Positions 60,318-64,000 of a DNA stretch of 64,000 nt are shown piece after piece. How positions within the stretch are numbered: position 1 is the stretch's first letter; each line of letters begins with the position of its first letter. Below the pieces are notes generated by a model, which saw only the letters and a program-made list of their open reading frames with translations, was not told the origin of the DNA and made no database searches. Both the position numbers and the translations under genes were made by a program. Origin of the DNA: Azoarcus sp. (GTDB lineage Bacteria; Pseudomonadota; Gammaproteobacteria; Burkholderiales; Rhodocyclaceae); NCBI GenBank assembly GCA_030656215.1, contig JAUSOD010000075.1:1-64000 (forward strand). The letters run 5' to 3'.

Positions 60318-62330
60318 ATGAACAAGAGTCACTATGAACATCTGTCCAGCCCGTTCCGCATCGGCGCACTGACTTTGCGCAACCGCATCGTGATGGCTCC
60401 AATGTCCACCAACATGAGCGCACTCGACGGCTCGGTGACACCGGCCCAGATCGCGTTCTACCGCGCCCGTGCGGAAGGCGGTGTCGGTATGATCACGGTT
60501 GAGTTCTGTTGCGTGGATGCCGCCACCGGGCGCTCGGAACATCGGCAGCTCACCCTGGAGACCGTCAGCCACGTCGATGGACACCAGCGCCTGGTGCAGG
60601 CGATCAAGGGCGCAGGCGCCGCTGCATGCCTGCAGTTGCAGCACGGCGGCCAAGGTGCGATGCGAGGGCTCGTCACTGGCGGCATGGCGGTCGCACCGAG
60701 CGATGTGCCGTCGCGCAAGGATCCAACCAAGCTGTCAGCACGCGGCTTGACCGAAGCCGAGATCGCACACCTCATCGAGTGCTACGGACGCACGGCCGAA
60801 CTTGGTGTTCTGGCCGGCTACGATGCCTTCGAACTGCACGGCGCCCACGGCTACCTGCTGACTTCCTTCCTGTCGCCGATGATGAACCACCGCGACGACG
60901 CTTGGGGCGGTGACGAGGCACGCCGGCTGAACTTTCCCTGCCGCGTGATCGAACGCGTCAAGAGGGCGATCGGTGAGCGCCCGCTGATCTACCGCCTTTC
61001 GGCGGACGAATTCAGCCCTGCCGGTCTCGCCATCGAGGATATGGAGCGCATCGCTCCCAAGCTCGCGAGCGCCGGCGCCGATGTCCTCCACGTCTCCATC
61101 GGCACGGGGTGGACAGGCATGGACAAGGTGATCGAGCCGATGTCCACCCCTGAAGGTTGGCGTCTTCCCTACGTCCGTCGCATTCGCGAGGTGGCCGGTG
61201 TGCCGGTCATTGGCGTCGGCCAGATCCGCTCGCCGGAGATGGCCGAGGCGGCAATCGCCCGCGGCGACGCCGACCTGATTGCACTGGGACGCCCCTTGCT
61301 TGCCGATCCCGAGTGGGTGAACAAGGTGTTGTACGGCAACACGTCCGAGATCCGCCCCTGCACCTCGTGCAACTACTGCGTCATCATGCACGCGGGAGAA
61401 AGCGGGCGCATCGGCTGCGCCGAGAATCCGCGCACTGGACACGAACTCGATGCCATTCCCGATGCCGGCGCCCTGCGTGGCCAGTCTGCCATTGTCGTGG
61501 GCGGAGGGCCCGGCGGCATGGCTGCGGCCCTGATGCTGGAGCAGGCGGGATTCGAGGTTGAGCTTTTCGAGGCGCGCGGATCGCTCGGCGGCGGTCTGCT
61601 CGCGTCGGCGGCGCCCCCATTCAAGGAGAAACTGAACTGGTATCGCGACTATCTTGAGAGACAGCTTGCACACAGCAACATCAAGCTCAGGCTCGGAACA
61701 CCGTTTGATCTGCAGGTGCTTGGCGAACGCAAGCCGGCCATCATCATCCTCGCGGTCGGTGGCAAGCAGGTGCAGTTGCCGATTCCGGGAATCAACGAAG
61801 CGGTGGTGCGCGACGCCTATGAGATCCTGATGGGCGACACCCGCGGTTTGCCCGAAGTCGGCGATCGACCTGTACTCGTTTATGGCGGCGGAGAAACTGG
61901 CTGTGAGACCGCCGAATACCTCAGCGAACGCGGCCACGCCGTCGTACTGGTGTCGCGCTCGCCAAAGCGGCAACTGGCACGCTCAGCGGAGCCGGTGTAC
62001 CGCAGCGTGCTGCGCACCCGGCTCGGCGAGAACCCGAAGGTGCACATCATCGACAACACGTCGATCACCCACATCGGCGCCGACGGCGAGATCACCCTGC
62101 AAAGCAGCGAAGGCATGTTATCCACGCTGAGCGTGAGCTGCGTGATGATCGCCCAGGGTCGTCGCCCGGACACCACCATTACCGAACAATTGCTGGCTGC
62201 CGGGCTCCCGGCGATGGCGATCGGTGACGCCCACAAGGGCGGGCGCATCGGCGATGCGGTGCATCAGGCGTATGCCGCCGTCCGCGCCATCTGCGCCACC
62301 GGCGCCCCCAACCTGCAATTGGCCTGTTAA
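60318..62330 (+). CDS. Old-yellow-enzyme-type FMN/[4Fe-4S]/FAD oxidoreductase (2,4-dienoyl-CoA reductase or BaiCD-like)
   Basis: 670 residues from ATG 60318. It has an N-terminal FMN TIM barrel (RNRIVMAPMSTNMS, LQLQHGGQG, ELHGAHGYLLTSFLSP), a [4Fe-4S] site with C348, C351, C354 and C367 (RPCTSCNYC then GCAENP), and a C-terminal FAD/NAD domain with IVVGGGPGGMAAALMLEQAG and VLVYGGGETGCETAEYL. The architecture is that of 2,4-dienoyl-CoA reductase, bile-acid BaiCD/BaiH and naphthoyl-CoA reductase families. It would reduce, or form, a conjugated enone or dienoyl-CoA in a ring. Which of these applies cannot be told from sequence. Under operator M with the divergent SDR. Confidence 0.9.
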   Translation: MNKSHYEHLSSPFRIGALTLRNRIVMAPMSTNMSALDGSVTPAQIAFYRARAEGGVGMITVEFCCVDAATGRSEHRQLTLETVSHVDGHQRLVQAIKGAGAAACLQLQHGGQGAMRGLVTGGMAVAPSDVPSRKDPTKLSARGLTEAEIAHLIECYGRTAELGVLAGYDAFELHGAHGYLLTSFLSPMMNHRDDAWGGDEARRLNFPCRVIERVKRAIGERPLIYRLSADEFSPAGLAIEDMERIAPKLASAGADVLHVSIGTGWTGMDKVIEPMSTPEGWRLPYVRRIREVAGVPVIGVGQIRSPEMAEAAIARGDADLIALGRPLLADPEWVNKVLYGNTSEIRPCTSCNYCVIMHAGESGRIGCAENPRTGHELDAIPDAGALRGQSAIVVGGGPGGMAAALMLEQAGFEVELFEARGSLGGGLLASAAPPFKEKLNWYRDYLERQLAHSNIKLRLGTPFDLQVLGERKPAIIILAVGGKQVQLPIPGINEAVVRDAYEILMGDTRGLPEVGDRPVLVYGGGETGCETAEYLSERGHAVVLVSRSPKRQLARSAEPVYRSVLRTRLGENPKVHIIDNTSITHIGADGEITLQSSEGMLSTLSVSCVMIAQGRRPDTTITEQLLAAGLPAMAIGDAHKGGRIGDAVHQAYAAVRAICATGAPNLQLAC

Positions 62331-62369
62331 AGGGAGCCTGCTGAAAGGCGAGCGGGCGGACGACCTCGG

Positions 62370-62954
62370 TCACCCGTTCGCGACCGCCGCCCGCAACGAT
62401 AACTGTGCCTGCAGTGCGACGTCGATGGCCGCGACGAGCACTGGATTGTCCGGCGCCACATCCGGATTGAAGCGCCCGATGATCTCGCCCTCACGGCCGA
62501 TCAGGAATTTTTCGAAGTTCCACAGGATGTCCGTAGGCTTCTCGCGGCGATAGCCGTAGCCCTCGAGTTTTGCACTCATCACCCCGGGATGGGTCTCGAC
62601 CGCAACCGGGCACGCTTGCGTCAGGTACGCGTACAGGGGGTGCTGCGCTGGCCCCTTGACAGCGACCTTCTGTGCCAGCGGAAAGCTGACATCAAAGGTC
62701 GTCGAGCAGAACGCGGCGATCTCCTCATTGCTGCCCGGCTCCTGCGCACCGAAATCATTGGCAGGAAAACCGACGACGACAAGCCCCGCGGTCGCCCGGG
62801 CCTCAAACAGAGCCTCGAGCCCCTTGTACTGGGGCGTAAGTCCGCAAGCCGAAGCGACATTAACCAGAAGGATCACCTTCCCCTTGAACTCGGCAAGCGA
62901 GGTCTGTCGGCCATCAATGTGATTGAACGGGATATCGTAGATCGATTCCATCAT
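62370..62954 (-). CDS. Glutathione peroxidase family protein
   Basis: 194 residues with peroxidatic C37 in VNVASACGLTPQYKGLEAL, Gln in FGAQEPGSNEEI and Trp in ILWNFEKFLI, so the Cys-Gln-Trp site is present. The usual FPCNQF reads FPANDF here. A Cys in EEIAAFCSTTFD could serve as the resolving residue. It reduces hydroperoxides at the expense of thioredoxin or glutathione. It lies at the edge of the island without the 21-bp operator and is probably a general stress gene. Confidence 0.92.
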   Translation of the reverse strand: MMESIYDIPFNHIDGRQTSLAEFKGKVILLVNVASACGLTPQYKGLEALFEARATAGLVVVGFPANDFGAQEPGSNEEIAAFCSTTFDVSFPLAQKVAVKGPAQHPLYAYLTQACPVAVETHPGVMSAKLEGYGYRREKPTDILWNFEKFLIGREGEIIGRFNPDVAPDNPVLVAAIDVALQAQLSLRAAVANG

Positions 62955-62997
62955 GTCGAGCCTTGTGAAATGATTAAAGTCAGCACTCCGAACCCCC

Positions 62998-63891
62998 TCA
63001 GCGGCCAGAGATCAGGCACTCCTGTGACGCCGAAGCAACCAGCACTCCGTGCTTGTCGTACAGACGCGCAAGGGTGAGACCCCGCTCGCCCTGGGCGGCA
63101 GGGCTTTCGGTCGAGAATAAGAGCCAATCATCGGCACGGCACGGCCGATGCAACCACAGCGAATGGTTGAGGCTCGCTACGTAGTAGCGTGAATGGCCAT
63201 CCCTGATCGGGACATGGGACGTCAGCGCCGCACTGTTGAGTCGATAGTCGCTCAGGTAGGCCAATGCCGCCGAGTGCACTGCGGGGTCGTCCCCCAACGG
63301 CTGACGCAAGCGCACCCAGAACGCAAACTCGGGCCGATCGTGCTTGCTGGTCAGGTGTTGTTCCGGATTCACCACCTTGAGCTCCAGGCTCGGTAACTCC
63401 ATCCGCTGCCAGTTCCCGCCTGCAAACTGTGGGCTACCCCTGGACGCGAGATCGCCGGCGGAAAGGACGTCATCCGGACTGGGCACTGCATGGTAGGGCG
63501 GCAACGCATGGGTGATGCCCTGTGCCGGAATCTGGAACGTGGCGTGAGCGTCGAGCAATCGACGCTCGCCCTGGCTGGCCTCGATCCGCCGACTGGAGAA
63601 ACGTTTGCCCTCCTGCAGCGTGGTCACGCAGTAGTCGATCGGGATGTCGACCAGCCCACCCTGCAGAAACAGCACCTGCATCGCCGTTGCGAAGCGCCCC
63701 TCCGCCACCGTGCCCTGCGCCGCACGCAGCGCCTGACCGATCAGCTGACCGCCAAACACTCGACCATTGCGGTTGTCCTCGTTGAAGCGGCTCCGATATG
63801 CCCCTTCCTCGACCTGTTCAAGGCCAAGGAGGGTCTCGACGTTGGCACCATCCCACTGCGCCGGCATACCGGGCGAGAAACTGGAATACAT
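62998..63891 (-). CDS. tesB: Acyl-CoA thioesterase II
   Basis: 297 residues of the double hot-dog TesB family: YRSRFNEDNRNGRVFGGQLI at the N-terminus, with LFLQGGLVDIPIDY and SRRIEASQGERRLLDAHATF in the first domain. LSDYRLNSAAL, ASLNHSLWLHRP and QGERGLTLARLYDKHG form the second. It hydrolyses acyl-CoA and may relieve CoA sequestration when intermediates accumulate. The ATG at 63891 follows AGGAAAT; an ATG at codon 9 is an alternative. It lies 43 bp upstream of the peroxidase gene on the same strand and may be cotranscribed with it. Confidence 0.93.
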   Translation of the reverse strand: MYSSFSPGMPAQWDGANVETLLGLEQVEEGAYRSRFNEDNRNGRVFGGQLIGQALRAAQGTVAEGRFATAMQVLFLQGGLVDIPIDYCVTTLQEGKRFSSRRIEASQGERRLLDAHATFQIPAQGITHALPPYHAVPSPDDVLSAGDLASRGSPQFAGGNWQRMELPSLELKVVNPEQHLTSKHDRPEFAFWVRLRQPLGDDPAVHSAALAYLSDYRLNSAALTSHVPIRDGHSRYYVASLNHSLWLHRPCRADDWLLFSTESPAAQGERGLTLARLYDKHGVLVASASQECLISGR

Positions 63892-64000
63892 CCGGATTTC
63901 CTGTTTAGTTCAAAAGGCAGCGCCCGGGCACCAGGCCCCATATCACCTGACCCCAAATGCAGACTGCAACAAGCAGACGCGACGCGGCAAATTGCTGGCC
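63892..64000. other. Window edge, no gene assigned
   Basis: The last 109 bases upstream of tesB carry short open minus frames, one ending NLPRRVCLLQSAFGVR at a TGA, another ending in CLLN. They could be the tail of a gene beyond the edge. There is too little sequence to decide. Confidence 0.3.

Noticed and set aside
60735-61973. 412-codon minus frame opposite the OYE-like reductase
   Set aside because: Shadow of a conserved three-domain enzyme; no family resemblance.
1-64000. CRISPR array, tRNA, rRNA or insertion sequence
   Set aside because: No direct-repeat array, cloverleaf, rRNA stretch or transposase frame was seen while reading. Small RNAs cannot be excluded by eye.
4871-64000. Complete steroid (cholesterol, testosterone or cholate) ring-degradation pathway
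   Set aside because: Several steroid-type enzymes are present, but no 3-ketosteroid dehydrogenase, 9-alpha-hydroxylase, HsaC-type dioxygenase, IpdAB or EchA20 homologue was seen, so the substrate is left open.

Overview
The window is a 64 kb stretch of high-GC DNA from a proteobacterium, most likely a betaproteobacterium of the Rhodocyclales or Burkholderiales type. That placement is inferred from base composition, gene style and the gentisate, UspA-hemerythrin and MMPL/DUF1302/DUF1329 gene sets; no rRNA or other taxonomic marker is present. Nearly everything belongs to one large catabolic island for a hydrophobic carboxylic acid or alicyclic/steroid-like compound, activated to CoA thioesters and degraded by several parallel beta-oxidation-like enzyme sets. 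I count six acyl-CoA dehydrogenase proteins (one a double-domain fusion), eight SDRs, two MaoC proteins, one crotonase, one true SCP-x thiolase, one thiolase-like (Ltp2-type) protein, a separate DUF35 protein, two acyl-CoA ligases, two alpha/beta hydrolases, a TesB thioesterase, an old-yellow-enzyme-type reductase with an iron-sulfur cluster, a BKACE enzyme, a ketosteroid-isomerase-like protein, a molybdenum hydroxylase (2Fe-2S plus Moco subunits) and ETF:quinone oxidoreductase.

Layout. 1-1132: XRE regulator cut by the window edge, then gene debris. 1133-4797: TetR and ETF-QO (minus), diverging from a UspA-hemerythrin fusion. 4871-12914: isomerase-like protein, then a minus operon (Ltp-like, amidohydrolase, degenerate MaoC, crotonase, MaoC) diverging from SDR plus thiolase. 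12995-20406: folE and fused ACAD (minus), diverging from ligase-SDR-hydrolase-SDR. 20468-24858: headless LysR remnant, then hydrolase, MFS, MarR and DUF2889. 24919-29131: SDR diverging from an ACAD11-like dehydrogenase, an APH-type kinase and an SDR. 29427-30344: BKACE. 30635-35854: ligase, molybdenum hydroxylase and SDR (minus). 36360-37415: periplasmic Cache protein and an XdhC remnant. 37439-47906: a minus operon for an outer-membrane/RND transport module (DUF1302, DUF1329, YCF48, MMPL), MFS, AKR and SDR. 48125-51379: orphan ORF, MFS and TetR. 51418-59157: a minus operon of DUF35, four ACADs and the complete gentisate ring-cleavage trio. 59351-63891: SDR diverging from the OYE-like reductase, then glutathione peroxidase and TesB.

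The most striking feature is regulatory. Thirteen intergenic copies of one 21-bp inverted repeat (consensus WAACTGW-N7-TCAGTTW) precede almost every transcription unit, including those for ETF-QO, the stress/hemerythrin fusion, the transporters and a TetR gene. The island therefore looks like a single coherent regulon, with a TetR protein (50630-51379 is the best candidate) as the probable repressor. A second operator type, TGACA-N6-TGTCA, occurs at the MarR gene and at the SDR/ACAD11-like divergent promoter, suggesting a nested MarR sub-regulon. The substrate cannot be named from sequence alone. The genes suggest uptake, CoA activation, repeated dehydrogenation, hydration and thiolytic or retro-aldol cleavage, with an aromatic branch ending in gentisate and then fumarate plus pyruvate.
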